Positions 13,328-29,181 of a stretch of DNA of 31,147 nucleotides are shown here, piece by piece; position 1 is the first letter of the stretch; every line of letters starts with the position of its first letter. Where the stretch lies: NCBI RefSeq assembly GCF_000611645.1, contig NW_014013299.1, positions 1 through 31,147 of the forward strand, written 5' to 3'. The DNA is from Monoraphidium neglectum. Lineage: Eukaryota; Chlorophyta; Chlorophyceae; Sphaeropleales; Selenastraceae. Made by a program: the position numbers and the translations under genes. A model generated the notes under the pieces. That model ran no database searches and was not told the DNA's origin. It saw nothing but the letters and a program-made list of their open reading frames with translations.

Positions 13328-14860
13328 ATGGGCGTCGACAAAGCCGCGAAAAGGCACCTCGTCCGGGCCAAGCTTAACAGGGGCCTGCTGCTGTTGTTGA
13401 TACCAGTCTTTATCGTATCATTGGGTGTCGCCCTCGGAGTCGTGGCGTTCGCTGGTGTCAATTCCGACACTTCAGCAGATCAGACGTTTGGAGGCAAGTA
13501 CGGGCTTCAGAGGGCAGTCCAGAAGCTTTTGGGCAAACATTAATGTTGATATTTATTGCAAGTACAATAATCTCCCGCTGCCGAACCTGTGCATGCACCA
13601 TCAACTGTGCAGGCCTCGACGCCTGGCGCCGTTGGGGGTCACAGCGCGAGGGCAGCGGCCGCCGCGCGTACGTGTTTTATGCATCGCGTGACATCTACAT
13701 GTGCTCCGTGATCATCAACATAGACCGCCTGGCGCGCCTGGGTGCCGACCCCGCTGCAGACCGCGTGGTAATAGTGCCAGCCAGTTTTGTGCCGCGGCCG
13801 ATCCACCGCACCGCCCTCGAGGCTCGCGGCGTGCGTATTGTGGAGTCGCCGCCGCTGGCGGGTCCAAAGAACGACGAGGGCATGTATAATGGCTGCATGT
13901 CGAAGCTGTACGTTTTTGCGCTCACGGACTACGCGCGCGTCATCTACCTGGACGGGGACGCCCTCGTCAAGCAGCACCTAGACTCCCTGTTCCAGCTGCC
14001 CGCCGCTGACCTGTGGGCGCCGCGCGCCTACTGGATGGACCCTGGCAAGCCAAAGCAGGGTTGCGAGAAGGAGGGGGCTCATGTCGGTGCTCGATCATAT
14101 GCCGGCCTGCAGATGAAGTTCACCAGCGGTAGGTGGCAGGTCCGAGGGCGATTGTGGGCCGGGTGCACCCAGCCCTTTCGCTGCCGCGGCTGGTGCAGAA
14201 GCGGTAGATGGCCTGACGGCCTGTTCAGAAGACCTGCAAGCCACAGCGCGCGGGCAAACACCGTGCCTGTCGTGAACATGGGCATCTGCATCACGCAACT
14301 GATCATCTTCAGCACACAAGCACATGCGCGGGGACGCGCGCACGCGGACGCACGCACGCACGCATGCATGCACGCACACACACACACACACGCACACACA
14401 GCGGGCCTCCTCACCTTAAGCTACGCGCACTCTCCATGCTATCATTACCCCCCATTCTTGACCAGCCCTCATGGTCATCACCCCCAGCGAGCGCCTCTGG
14501 CACCGCCTCAAGGACCGCAACTTCCCGGACGGCGCGCCGCCCCGCCTGGCAAACGGGATGTTCGACATGGACCTGCTGAACAGCGATTTCAAAGACGAGG
14601 CCGCCCTGCTGCCGGGCGGGGAGCTGCTGGCCGTCAGCCAGCACTGGCAGGAGGCCGACCGCGACCCAGTCTGGAGCAGCTTCCAGGGGCGCGTGGGGCA
14701 GGAGGAGCTGTGGGCGGCGGCAAAGGTGGTGCACTTCTCGCAGCCGGGCAAGCCTTGGTTCTGGAACACGACGGAGCTGCGGCAGCGGTACCCCACGGCG
14801 CACACACGGTTGTACGAGGCGTGGGACACGTGGTGGGAGGCGTCAAAGGCGCTATGCTAA
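13328..14860 (+). CDS. GT8-family glycosyltransferase, type II membrane protein (glycogenin/PGSIP-like)
   Basis: Exons 13328-13493, 13613-14128, 14466-14860; 358 residues. A single hydrophobic segment at about 20-42 after a basic N-terminus indicates a type II Golgi or ER membrane protein with a lumenal catalytic domain. GT8 features: nucleotide-sugar strand RAYVFYAS (73-80); YMCSVIINIDRL; the metal-binding DxD in VIYLDGDALVKQHLDSLF (Asp169/Asp171); FTSALMVITPSERLW after exon junction 2/3; FDMDLLNSDF; and C-terminal HFSQPGKPW (His317, Lys323, Trp325), the family's H-x-G-x-KPW motif. The donor sugar and acceptor cannot be read from sequence; plant PGSIP proteins use UDP-glucuronate or UDP-glucose. 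An in-frame ATG at 13283 is an alternative start. The first intron uses a GC donor. It is convergent with the CTF8-like gene. Confidence 0.88.
13494..13612 (+). other. GC-AG intron in GT8 gene
   Basis: It starts GAG|GCAAGT, the consensus GC donor, and ends TGTGCAG|GCC. This joins the membrane-anchor exon to the GT8 catalytic exon in phase 1. A GT donor at about 13454 is also phase 1 but a poorer match. Without splicing the first frame stops at 13541. Confidence 0.65.
14350..14400 (+). repeat. Intronic CACG/CA microsatellite
   Basis: Runs of CACG, then CATG, then alternating CA inside the second intron of the GT8 gene. Alternating purine-pyrimidine sequence of this kind can adopt Z-DNA, but no function is implied. 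Confidence 0.8.
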
Positions 14861-15432
14861 TGGCTTGCAGCTGCCGCGTGATCCTTGTGCCTGTCGCCTG
14901 AGTTGGCGAGTCTTTGCGCTGCAGGCGGAGTCGCACGTGCGCTCCTGCTGCGGTTGCTCCACACAGAGCTTGGGTCAGGGTGTATACAGGCAGCAGGCAG
15001 CAGGTGGTGAAATCTCTGCAAGGCGAGCTCGAGGCCACGAATCTGCAGCCTGCATTCGTTTGCCTCCAGCGAAGGCTGTTGTCATTGCCAGCCATTTGTT
15101 GGCAATCATCACAGTGGGTGATGGTGGCCACCTCTCATTGCTGCAGGCGGGGGCTTTCCCAAGCACACTATTCTGATAGCCTCTGCTTCTGATGATTTCA
15201 AAAAACGCCGTTGCATTGCCCAACATTGTTGCTGATCTAAGATTGCTAGCACTGTTGACCCGTCCTTTATCACTGCTTGTGATGTATTCGATGTTGTTGC
15301 ATGCGTCAGCGGCCCTGCACTCTGTTGCAATGCGGCTACGCTTTGTAATGTACATGAGGCAAGACGAGCACTCAAATTGCATGTACAAAAGTTGCAACAT
15401 CTCAAGTTTGATGCAGCGCGACAGCATCCGCG
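14861..15432. other. Convergent 3' ends of GT8 and CTF8-like genes
   Basis: The region between the stop codons of two convergent genes, holding both 3' UTRs. No protein family is recognised. The right-hand part (15180-15420) is visibly AT-richer than the coding DNA. Confidence 0.5.
15344..15348 (+). terminator. Candidate UGUAA polyadenylation motif for GT8 gene
   Basis: TGTAA about 480 bases after the GT8 stop, the first such motif I see on the plus strand. A 3' UTR reaching it would almost meet the convergent gene's stop at 15433. Confidence 0.35.
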
Positions 15433-16258
15433 CTAGCTCCCACCAACACCATGCGGTGTCACAAACACAAGCCGCTTCTCAAGGTGACAGAGATACCGTG
15501 CACCTGTTTCTGGTTGCGGCTGCGCCTGTTGCTCCTGCTGCTCCGTTTGCTGCTGCATCTCGCCTGCTTCGCCGCCATTCCCTGCCGTTCCAGCTCCTCT
15601 CTCCTCACTGTCTGCTGTTGCAGCCGCTGCTTGCTGCTGGCCAGGTGGCTCGTCAACAGCTGGGGCCTGGTCATCGCTGTTGCCCCCGAGCGCCATGACA
15701 AGTATCGAGCCCAGTGTGTCCTGGTAGCGACCACGCAGCACCACCTTCCCGCTTGCGTCCAGCAGCAGGGGTTCCTCTGTCTCAAGGCCCTTGCGGTTGT
15801 GAAAGGTATTGGGGCGTCAGCGTTCTGTCCCATCAATGCAGCAGCATGTGCACAGAGGATCCGACACACGATGCACCCAACCATCAAAGCAGGCAGCGTG
15901 ACGCCTTGTACGAAGAGGACGACAAGGATGCGTGTGCTGCTTCCAAGCGTCTGCACCTGCAGCTGCAGCCTGGTTCCAGGGGTGTCGAGTGAGGCCGGAG
16001 CGTCATCTGGCAGCTCCACCAAGATGTACTGCACGTCTTCATCACCTGGAGTGGGACGACGCAAGAGGCTGCAACAAGTTGGCGCCGCGTGTAGCTGCAC
16101 GGCTGCTCCATATGGAGTCGGCGGCGGCACGGTGCGCACTGCAGCGGCAATGACAGCACACGCAGCGGGCTAGCACTGCGGCAGTGTTGCCGCAAACTCG
16201 ATACGCGGCCAATTTCTGGTATAAAGAGCTTACCCTCTTGGAGTATGAGCTCGTCCAT
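15433..16258 (-). CDS. CTF8: CTF8-like subunit of the alternative replication factor C clamp loader
   Basis: Three exons, 16258-16234, 16138-15957, 15789-15433, phases consistent, 187 residues. Family-like features in order: DVQYILVELPDD, matching the W-LMELQG strand of CTF8; EPLLLDASGKVVLRGRY then SILVM, aligned with the family's I-L-YGK followed by F-VL; and ETGARYLCHLEKRLVFVTP, close to the C-terminal ETGTRYL and KILFKTRP of CTF8. In the family, CTF8 joins CTF18 and DCC1 in an alternative clamp loader that acts on PCNA in the nucleus for sister-chromatid cohesion. Between the two conserved blocks is an insertion of about 60 residues rich in Gln, Ala and Glu. The first exon encodes only eight residues (MDELILQE) and its donor is GTAAGC. 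The assignment rests on short motifs in a small, fast-evolving family, so it is moderate. Confidence 0.6.
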
Positions 16259-17076
16259 ACCGCTACTTTCGTTACCGGTGTGGCGGATCCCGCGCGTGAT
16301 CTGCTACCGCAGTGATAATGTCAGTGCAGCGTAATATGGATGGCGAGGAAAACGTCACTGAGACCTTCTTGGTCCTGGCGCGGCGTGGTGTCTACTTCAC
16401 CCGTTCTTTGGAGGCCAGTGGCAGCAGATGAGCAGAGCGCAAAGCGCAACAATCAGCTCAAACTCCCCCGGGTCACGGCTTGCACATACTTCGGCCACAA
16501 CTACATATTGATAAACACCAACATCTTACAGGGTATGCATTCCCTTCAAGCACACTGCCAAGGGATGGTCAGCCAGTGAGCCAGAATGGCGCAAGCTCCA
16601 GCTGTCCGCTGAGCCACAGCCCAGCAATAAGCAATTTATGGGCACGTGTGGGGTTGATTCATGTGAAAAATCCTGCTGATATCGGAACAGGTCTGATGCA
16701 GTAAACTCAACAACAACCAATGCACATACGTGTTGGCTGGTTGAGAGGTTGACATTAGCCCACACTCTTTCAGGAATTTGGCGTGTCACCCAGCGAGCTG
16801 TCAAACAGGCAAAGCAGGCAAACGCCAAATAGATGACTCTCCCTCTGCTCTCCGCTGGGTGGCAGGTCTGAGCGGCAGCTGACATGGTCAACCTACAAGA
16901 CAGCCAGTCAACATGCAAGCACACCATCGAAAGTCCTGAGAGCTGAAACCCCGCAACGCTATAGCCACGATAGGAGCATGAATAATAGATTTCGCGAGCA
17001 ATCGACTGTTCGTAGGACCGCTACTATAATTTGTCAAGATCATCGCCTACTGTACCGCTCACTTACCGGGGCCGCC
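16259..17076. other. Divergent intergenic region (CTF8-like / EFHC1-like)
   Basis: About 800 bases between two divergent start codons. The sequence is less GC-rich than the coding DNA on either side. Open frames are present but their translations lack any family resemblance. It must contain both promoters, and an unrecognised 5' exon of either gene cannot be excluded. Confidence 0.45.
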
Positions 17077-22355
<5,279 letters not shown>

Positions 22356-22431
22356 AGTGGCGATTCAGCCGCAGACGTGCGTGCCTGGCTTTGATGCAAC
22401 GCACACTGATCTGACTCTGCATGATATTCAT

Positions 22432-22526
22432 CTGACCTGACCTGACCTGACCTGACCTGACCTGACCTGACCTGACCTGACCTGACCTGACCTGACCTGA
22501 CCTGACCTGACCTGACCTGACCTGAC
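22432..22526 (+). repeat. CCTGA pentanucleotide tandem array
   Basis: Eighteen perfect copies of CCTGA (22436-22525) with a partial unit at each end, about 80 bases after the EFHC1-like stop. No variant units are seen, which suggests recent expansion. Confidence 0.97.
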
Positions 22527-22810
22527 CCTGCTGGGTTGGCGCACCCTTGACTCACTCTGACACACATGGACTGTTGAGCGCATCCACTCCTTGCGCTGCT
22601 CAATTCTTTAAACGGATTGCGTCCCTTCGAAGGAAACTGGCCTCCAAAGATTGCTCAGTTGTTTGCTGGCCGCACCCGCTCAAAACAGACCTAGCATCGG
22701 GACTGAGATGGGCCGTGCCGTCACGTGGTTACCGGTCTTGCGCTGCGCCAATCAAGGGGCGCTGCCAATCACCACACACCCTCTCTGTGAGGTGCTCACA
22801 GCGGGACCCT

Positions 22811-22815
22811 TGTAA
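22811..22815 (+). terminator. Candidate UGUAA polyadenylation motif for EFHC1-like gene
   Basis: First TGTAA after the stop at 22355. If used, the 3' UTR would be about 470 bases and would transcribe the CCTGA array. Confidence 0.4.
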
Positions 22816-23018
22816 CTGTACGCACCACAGCAAAGGGTCCAAAAGAACGGGCTCAGGAAGGGCAGGACCGAGCTTCATCAAATCAGCAATGCCTGCCATG
22901 AAATGGAAGGAGCCGCTCAAGCTGGGTGCTTGACGAGGCTGCGAATACAGCTGGAGCATACTTGTTCAGCATGTCTGCCAGGGTCTGGAACCATAGAGCA
23001 CAGCCAGCCAAAATCTTC

Positions 23019-24966
23019 CTACGCGTATGCGCCGCTGCTGCTGATGGGCTCGCCGTGCCCGGTGCCGCTGCCCGTGCCGCCGCCGCTGCCGCTGGGGGTG
23101 CCCCGGGTGTCTTCCCTGAACTCAGTGATCCAGATCAGGTCCTCGTTGGCCGTGACGTCAACCTCGGAGCCCTCAATGATGTTTGAGGTGCTGATGAGGC
23201 CGCGGAAGCGCAACTGTCGTTGAGAGCGGCGGCAGGCGGGCGCGCGGTGGGCGGTGCGACCAGATTCAGCAAGGGCAGGAACATGGGAGAGCGAAGCAGC
23301 AGAGGAAGAGAGCATGCAAGACGCCAGGTGCGAGGCAGGCACCGTCCTTGAACAGCTGCACGGACCAGCCCCGGACCGCGCTTGAAGCCCACCTCGGTGT
23401 TGTCCAGGTCCCACTTCAGCCCCCGCGAGCTCCCCACCGCCGGCCCCGTCAGGGGGACCAGCCCGCACGTCGGCCCCTCCATGGCCGGGTGCGGCGCCAC
23501 GACGCAGCGGCCGGCCGGCAGCAGGCGCACGAGGTTGCCGTCGCCGCAGAGGGTGATGTCCAGTTGGGGGAACGAGTAGAGCGTATTGAGGTGCGCCAGG
23601 ATGTGGTCGAGGCGCCCGCCCAGGGCGCCTGAGGGGGCGTGGACGGGGAGGCGTCGCTCAAAGAGCGACCTGAGAATGGAGGCCTGCAGACGCTGCAGTA
23701 TGAGGCTGGGCCAATAGTGTGACGATCAGGAGCGGTGCGCACGCCGCAGGAGGGAGGCCAAGCAGGGCAGCGGCAGGGAGTGCCGCCGAGCGTGCTGAGA
23801 GACTCTGCGTCGCATCCTCGCTCAACATGCCTGCTCCGCCGCCCCAGCTGGCCACATCATCCGGAGACTCGTGCCCTCGGTTGACAAGTCTTTCCGGGCA
23901 ACTCACCCAGCACAACAATTGCATGCTCGTCGCGCAGCCGCCGCGCCATCGCCTGGGCGTCTGCCGCCGCACTGCTGCTGCCGCTGCTGCCATCGCTCCC
24001 GCCGCCACCCCTTCCGCTTCCACTGCTGCGCGCCTCGGCACAGTCCGTCCCGCCGTTCTCGCCACAGCTCCCGTTGACGCCTCCGTTCGCACCACTGTTC
24101 GCACCGCCGTTCGCGCCCCTGATCACCTCGTCCAGGTAGGCCAGACATTTAGTCAGGTCTGTCGTGTCCTGGTCAGCAGACAGGTCCACCATGGCCACGC
24201 CGCGGGACGTGTAGTAGGCGCGCACGTCGGCCCTGACCGAGTCAAGATCACCCTTTATCAGGTCTGGCAGGAACGCGGCGCGCGCGGCGTCGGGGCCGGA
24301 CGACTGGATGCCTGCCGCCGCTGCCAGGGAAGGGATCTCGTCGTGCAGGCGGTTCGCGCCGCCGTCGGCGCAGAGCCGCGTGGAAGCTGACCAGAGGAAG
24401 GGGGCGGCGTCAGTTGATAGGTGGGATGGGGTTGGGATTCATGTGGGTGCTGGGGCGGGCCGTGAGGGGTGAATAACAGGCGCTTGGGGGGTCCCGATGC
24501 AGGCATGGTCGCAGCCAAGTGTACTTCGTACGGGAATCAGCTGTCTTGCCTTTGGCGCGATGGCCGCCTCGAATCATGTGCCGCTGCTGCAGCAGCTGCC
24601 CGCTTGCCCAAAATGTCAATGCGCACCTAGCTGCCACAGGCGCGCCGTCAGGGCGGGCAGGTGCCAGTTCAGCACCACAAGGTGCACCTTCCGCGACTGA
24701 GGGAGGGTGGGATCCAGGTGTTCGCTAGTGATGCGCCACGTCAGAGGGTCTATCGCGGCTGCTGCGGCGGACGCCGCTGTCGCCTTGCTGGGCGTCATGC
24801 CGTCCACTGTCGCAGCTTCTGCTGCAGGCGCCATGGCGCCAAAACAGCGCGGTCCACGGCACCCCGTTGCAATCGAACGTGGTCTTATGAGCGAATATAC
24901 AACAGGCTGGCGAGGGGTCACTCGCAGCAGGTGTGCTAGGGAGCGAGGACGCAAGAGGCGATGCAT
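23019..24966 (-). CDS. TPK1: Thiamine pyrophosphokinase
   Basis: Exons: 24966 (or 24834)-24627, 24386-23907, 23628-23393, 23213-23019; 416 residues from the upstream ATG or 372 from 24834. The enzyme transfers pyrophosphate from ATP to thiamine to make thiamine diphosphate. Family motifs in order: HLVVLNWHLP, CADGGANRLHDEIPS, FLPDLIKGDLDSVRADVRAYY, DQDTTDLTKCL, IVVLGALGGRLDHILAHLNT, LCGDGNLVRLLPAG, GLKWDLDNTELRFRGLISTS (last junction GAG/TTG), then EVDVTANEDLIWI. The catalytic-domain signature (GDLDS, DQDTTD, GGRLDH) and the thiamine-binding C-terminal domain are complete. An insert of about 60 residues rich in Gly, Asn and Ser, starting GANGGANSGANGG, splits the catalytic domain. The upstream start adds 44 residues rich in Arg and free of acidic residues (MHRLLRPRSLAHLLRVTPRQ), resembling an organelle transit peptide; plant TPKs are cytosolic. 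Confidence 0.93.
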
Positions 24967-25202
24967 TTACCGTATGTGAGATTAGAAATACACATCGTAA
25001 GATGGCGGCAATCGTGACGTGCACAGTGAGCGGTGCGCAGCAATTTCAGCCGTCACCACGCTGGTCAGCTGATCTCACTACGGCGCACAGACTGCCTGCA
25101 GATGTGTAACGGGATTGTTGATGACAAATCTAGGTATAAAATGATTTGGGTCGAAATCCAGAGGGTTGACGTGTTGCTGCGTTCAGGCAACGGAAAACGT
25201 CA
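24967..25202. other. Short intergenic between TPK and the decayed paralogue
   Basis: Divergent flank of TPK (minus) and the decayed gene (plus). It contains TATAAA at 25135-25140, about 65 bases before the first recognisable codon of the decayed copy, perhaps a relic TATA box. Nothing else is identified. Confidence 0.35.
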
Positions 25203-26100
25203 GTGCTGCAACCGCTGCTGGCCACTATCATGCTGCGCTGCGCCGATCCCAGCGCCTTCATAGTACCCTACCGCACATTTCAAGCGCTGGAGGCAGACCC
25301 TGAGCTGTTGCAATGGTGGTTCCTCCGCCATAAGCCCGCCGGCCGCCCGCTTTACACAGCACTGCGCGGCCGTGACCGTTTGGATGCCGGGACGGCCATG
25401 GAAAAGTCCAACTCACGGAGTGCGCCCACGATTATGTCTTCCTGAGGAGAAGCAAAGCCAGGGGCAATGAACGGAAGGTGCAGCGGCGCGATGACCAGGC
25501 CTGGGCCCGCAACGCAGTTTTGGCTGTGCGCGACTCAGGCCAGCTCGCAAGTGCCGAGTCGGCACTCGCTGCTGCATCATCTCACCCCTCCCGGCCCACG
25601 TGAGCCCGCCTCGCCTGATTGCGGAGCCGTCCACAGCATGCACCTGGTGTTGGCGGCCGCTCTGCTTGCCGACGGCGCGAGTCGCTCCCGGCAACGCTGG
25701 CGCTCGCTATGCGCCAGGCCTGCACGCGCCCCTCCGTCTGGCCCAGGTTGACGGTGTTGAGGGTGCGACCGAGGTGAGTTAGGGGCCCGACCAGAGGGTT
25801 GAGAGCGCTGGTACCTTATTGCAGCGCCGGCCTGCTGTTCATGGATGCAGGAGCACACTGCGGCGCACAGAAGCACTCGCGTGGTGCTTGCGGGGTTTCG
25901 GTTGCGTGGCAAGCAGCAGCACCACGACCCTGTTTTGTGCTCTTGTGGTGGTCGCTGCGGCGTCCGTGGCCGTTGTGCACTGTGATTTTCACCTGGTGCC
26001 CCCCTGCTGTCGTGGCTGCCCAGCTGTGAGATAGAGAGCCGCCTGGCTGCCGGCTGCTGCAGCACGGGGTGAAGTATCGCACCGAGACTGCAGCGGTATG
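25203..26100 (+). pseudogene. Decayed copy of the downstream F-box-like large-protein gene
   Basis: The frame from 25203 reads IMLRCADPSAF, ALEADPELLQWWFLRHKP, plainly related to IVMRCADPSGF, PVAADPELQLQWFLRHRP of the intact gene at 27288. The similarity then moves to another frame (CAHDYVFLRRSKARGNER against RAHEILYPDNENARLKAR), so a frameshift lies near 25400-25415. The equivalent of intact exon 3 is at about 25946-26100: VAAASVAVVH then HLVPP, matching VAAAARVAVMRGHVHLVP. There the CCCACCCTGCTG of the intact copy is CCCCCCTGCTG, and an extra GCTGCCGG-like block before CTGCTGCAGCAC shifts the frame again into a TGA. Two or more frameshifts make it non-coding as assembled. The equivalent of intact exon 2 is not clearly identified. 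Confidence 0.75.
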
Positions 26101-27287
26101 GTGATGTGGTGCCGAGCATGACCAGCTCTCCATCGCGTCTTGTCTTGCACACAACGCGGAGGGGTTTGCCAAGCGCAGCAGGGTGCGCTGCCCACAGGGA
26201 CGCATTCGAGGCCGCCATGGCCAGGCGTGCTGTCAAGCAGCCTTGCGCGCCAACGGCCGAGCACGCCAAAGGAATGCGGGCAGCGCTGGACCACATCCTC
26301 TTGCTGGCACGGCCACTGACAGCGGCGCGCGCGGACGTGCCGGCGAGAGAGTCCAAGGTTGTGGATTTTGCACTCGAGCCGCAGTGCGCCGCGGAGCACG
26401 GCCCCAAAATCAGAGCGGATACTGAGCCACCAGTGGCTGGGCTTGTGGCAGCCTGGCGATTGCCCCCGGCCGACACAAGCCGGCGCGCTGGTGCCGCAAG
26501 CGCCCGCTGCACTGCGCGTGCTGGCCTGCGCGGGGGCCCTCGTATTGTTCCGCGTCAAGGTGCTGATGCCGCAAATGGCGGTGGGGCCGAGCGGGAAGCC
26601 GCTGCCATGGGGTGCGGGGCTGGCGCTCAAGTCGGAATGCCAGCTGGTAGCGCAGGTGGGTGGTGGGCACGCTCGTATAGCGTGGAGGGTGCGTTGTTGG
26701 GCCACGAGATCGGTCATTGGTGTCGCCGGGCAGGGAAGTATGTGCCCGTGACTGTGGACAATTACCAGGGTGGGCTGAATGCTCAGGCAGATTCAGGGGC
26801 GGATGCAGGAGAGGCCGGGGGGGGAGGGTGTACAATGGCAGAGTGATGCCCATGAGAGTAGCTGGCAGGGGTTGCCGTGTATTGTGCCGAGTGGGGAGCT
26901 TCGCACCAACTGCTGCTGGGCATTGGAGGCGCTGGGTCTGTGCGACTCCGGTTGTGCTGTCCGATGCTGGCCGAGAATGTGCCGCTCAAAAGTGAAAGAT
27001 TAGGAGCTAGTAATATCCCAGCGAAGGATGCATTTCACAGCAAATTGTGGCACTCTGGTGTCACCGCATTGGCCAGGTCAGAACCGAGTCTGAATTTCGG
27101 GTCACCGCTGGTCTCATTTTGGTCGCATCGGTGAGCGGGGATACACACCGGTAGCACATGGCGTATTTCAACGATTGCGGCCGTTTCTCCATCACCACAG
27201 GACAATTTTTGCGACGGGACGCAACCTCGTACCGTTACCCCCCGGGCGCTTTATTTCCTGGGGTGATTGGGCCTGCATATTGGCGGC
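26101..27287 (+). other. Unassigned stretch between decayed and intact paralogues
   Basis: The first bases resemble the intron after exon 3 of the intact gene. An open frame then runs from an ATG at 26118 to 26846 (243 codons, Ala/Arg-rich; for example HAKGMRAALDHILLLARPL and SKVVDFALEPQCAAEHGP). I recognise no family in it, and neighbouring frames are open for similar lengths, so it may be the eroded large exon of the decayed copy rather than a gene. The part next to 27287 should contain the intact gene's promoter. Confidence 0.3.
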
Positions 27288-27337
27288 ATGGACGACCAAG
27301 AGGACGCAAAGTATTCTTCTGGGGGCTGCTGGCGGGC

Positions 27338-27372
<35 letters not shown>

Positions 27373-29128
27373 CAGGCGAAGCGCGCTGCGTTGTGCTGGC
27401 GTTGCCCCGGGCGCTGCTGTCCGACATCGTGATGCGCTGCGCCGACCCCAGCGGCTTCCTGGCATCCTGCAGCGCGCTGGGGCCGGTGGCGGCCGACCCT
27501 GAGCTGCAGTTGCAGTGGTTCCTGCGCCACAGGCCCGACCCCCAGCTGCAGCTGCCGTTTGCAGTCCTGAGCTTTGCGCTGCTGCGGGACCGGCCGTGGG
27601 CGGAGACAATCGCCATGATGGAGCGCGCCCATGAGATTCTCTACCCAGACAACGAAAACGCGAGGCTCAAGGCTCGCAGGTGCGGCCCACCCCGGCGTCC
27701 ACGGTCCCTCTGCAACGGAGGGCTGCGGTTGCGGCGGCCGTGGGGGACATGCGCGGCGGCGTTCCTATGCTCATGCCGCCCGCGGCCCTCGCCACCTGCC
27801 CTCCCAGCCACCCTAACCTCCATTCTGCACACGTGATCCCTGTGCGTCCAGGGCTCTCGATGGGCCTGACCCGTATTTGGCAGCACTCGAGCTTGCCGAC
27901 GGGCGGAGTGACGAGGCGCACCCGCAGCACGTGGCGGCATACGCAGCCGGTCCCGGCAATGCCGACGCCGTTCGCATGGCATGCCGCGTGCCGCCCTATT
28001 GGGAAAGGACGATCCTCTGGATAGGGGGCGAAAAGGTCTGGATCGCACATGGTGAGTCGCGTGCGGAAAAATGCTGGACGCCCAAACTTTCGTTTTTCAT
28101 GCGCACGGCTTTGCGAGCGCGGGGCTGTCTAGCGACGCCGCCGGCGGCGGGCAACTGCAGCCCTGCGGCATGCGAGTGCATGCGTGTTTGGGTGGGAGCG
28201 ACGCCTCACAGCAGCTGCCGGCCGCCTTCTTGCGCACAGCAGCACCCTTCACTCTACCCCCACTCTGCCCCCGACCTGCGGTGCAGTGGCGGCCGCCGCG
28301 GCCCGCGTGGCCGTCATGCGCGGGCACGTGCACCTGGTGCCCACCCTGCTGTCGTGGCTGCCCAGCTGCAAGAGGGAGCGCCGCCTGCTGCTGCAGCACT
28401 GGGTGAAATACGGGCACCCGGACTGTGCTGACATGGTGATGCACAAGGTGGGGCCCAGCGCGACAAGCTCTGATTGGAATCCTGATGTGTGACACAGGCC
28501 CTTCTGGGCCAGTGCCAAGTCAGCGTCTCTGAGGCAGATGGGCCCACGCTGGTAGATAAGAGTGCTTGCTTTTGATTCCCCCCATAAGTAAAGCCGTCAA
28601 CGAAACTTGCGGGCCCTCTCTTACGCTGCACCCGCCAGGCGCAATGCCTCAACACCGACCGGCAGCACGTGGCGTGGGCGGCCGAGCGGCGTGACCCGCT
28701 CGCGGCGCAGGTGCTTCTGGCCGTGCTGCAGAGGGCCCCGCCCCACCTTGCACCCGCGGAATCGAGCGACCCCAGCGCCAGCAAGCAGAGGGCGCGGCTG
28801 CAGGCCCGCGGATTCTGGTCCGACGTCCTCAAGGCCGCCAGCCTGCACGGCGGCGCCGACGACGCCGTGCTGCGCGTGCTAGGCAAGCGCGTGGCGCCGC
28901 TGGGCGCGCTGTGGCGACTGTTGTATGGCGCAGTGCTGGGGCCGGCCCCGCCGCCGCCGCGGGGGGCTACCAACGCACGCGGCAGCGCGGGCCGTGCGTG
29001 GCAGGCTGCGGTGAGTGAGGCGCGTTTCTCGCCGCCGCCGGAGGCCTACTTTTGGCGCGTGGTGCTGCTGGTGGAGTGGCTGGTGCAGCAGGACCGGCAG
29101 CAGCAGGAGCAGCAGGAGCAGCAGGAGC

Positions 29129-29181
<53 letters not shown>

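Larger units (their letters stand above)
22356..23018. other. Convergent 3' ends of EFHC1-like and TPK genes
   Basis: It holds the 3' UTRs of two convergent genes and the CCTGA array. No further coding sequence is recognised. Confidence 0.5.

Noticed and set aside
16526..16927. 133-codon minus-strand frame in the CTF8/EFHC1 intergenic region
   Set aside because: Composition and content look random and no splice connection to the CTF8-like exon 1 could be supported.
22432..22526. CRISPR array or telomere
   Set aside because: Pure pentamers with no spacers exclude CRISPR; an interstitial 95-base array between two genes is better called a microsatellite.
26359..26751. Second plus-strand frame (130 codons) in the unassigned stretch
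   Set aside because: Overlaps another open frame of similar quality; no recognisable motif in either, so neither is called as a gene.
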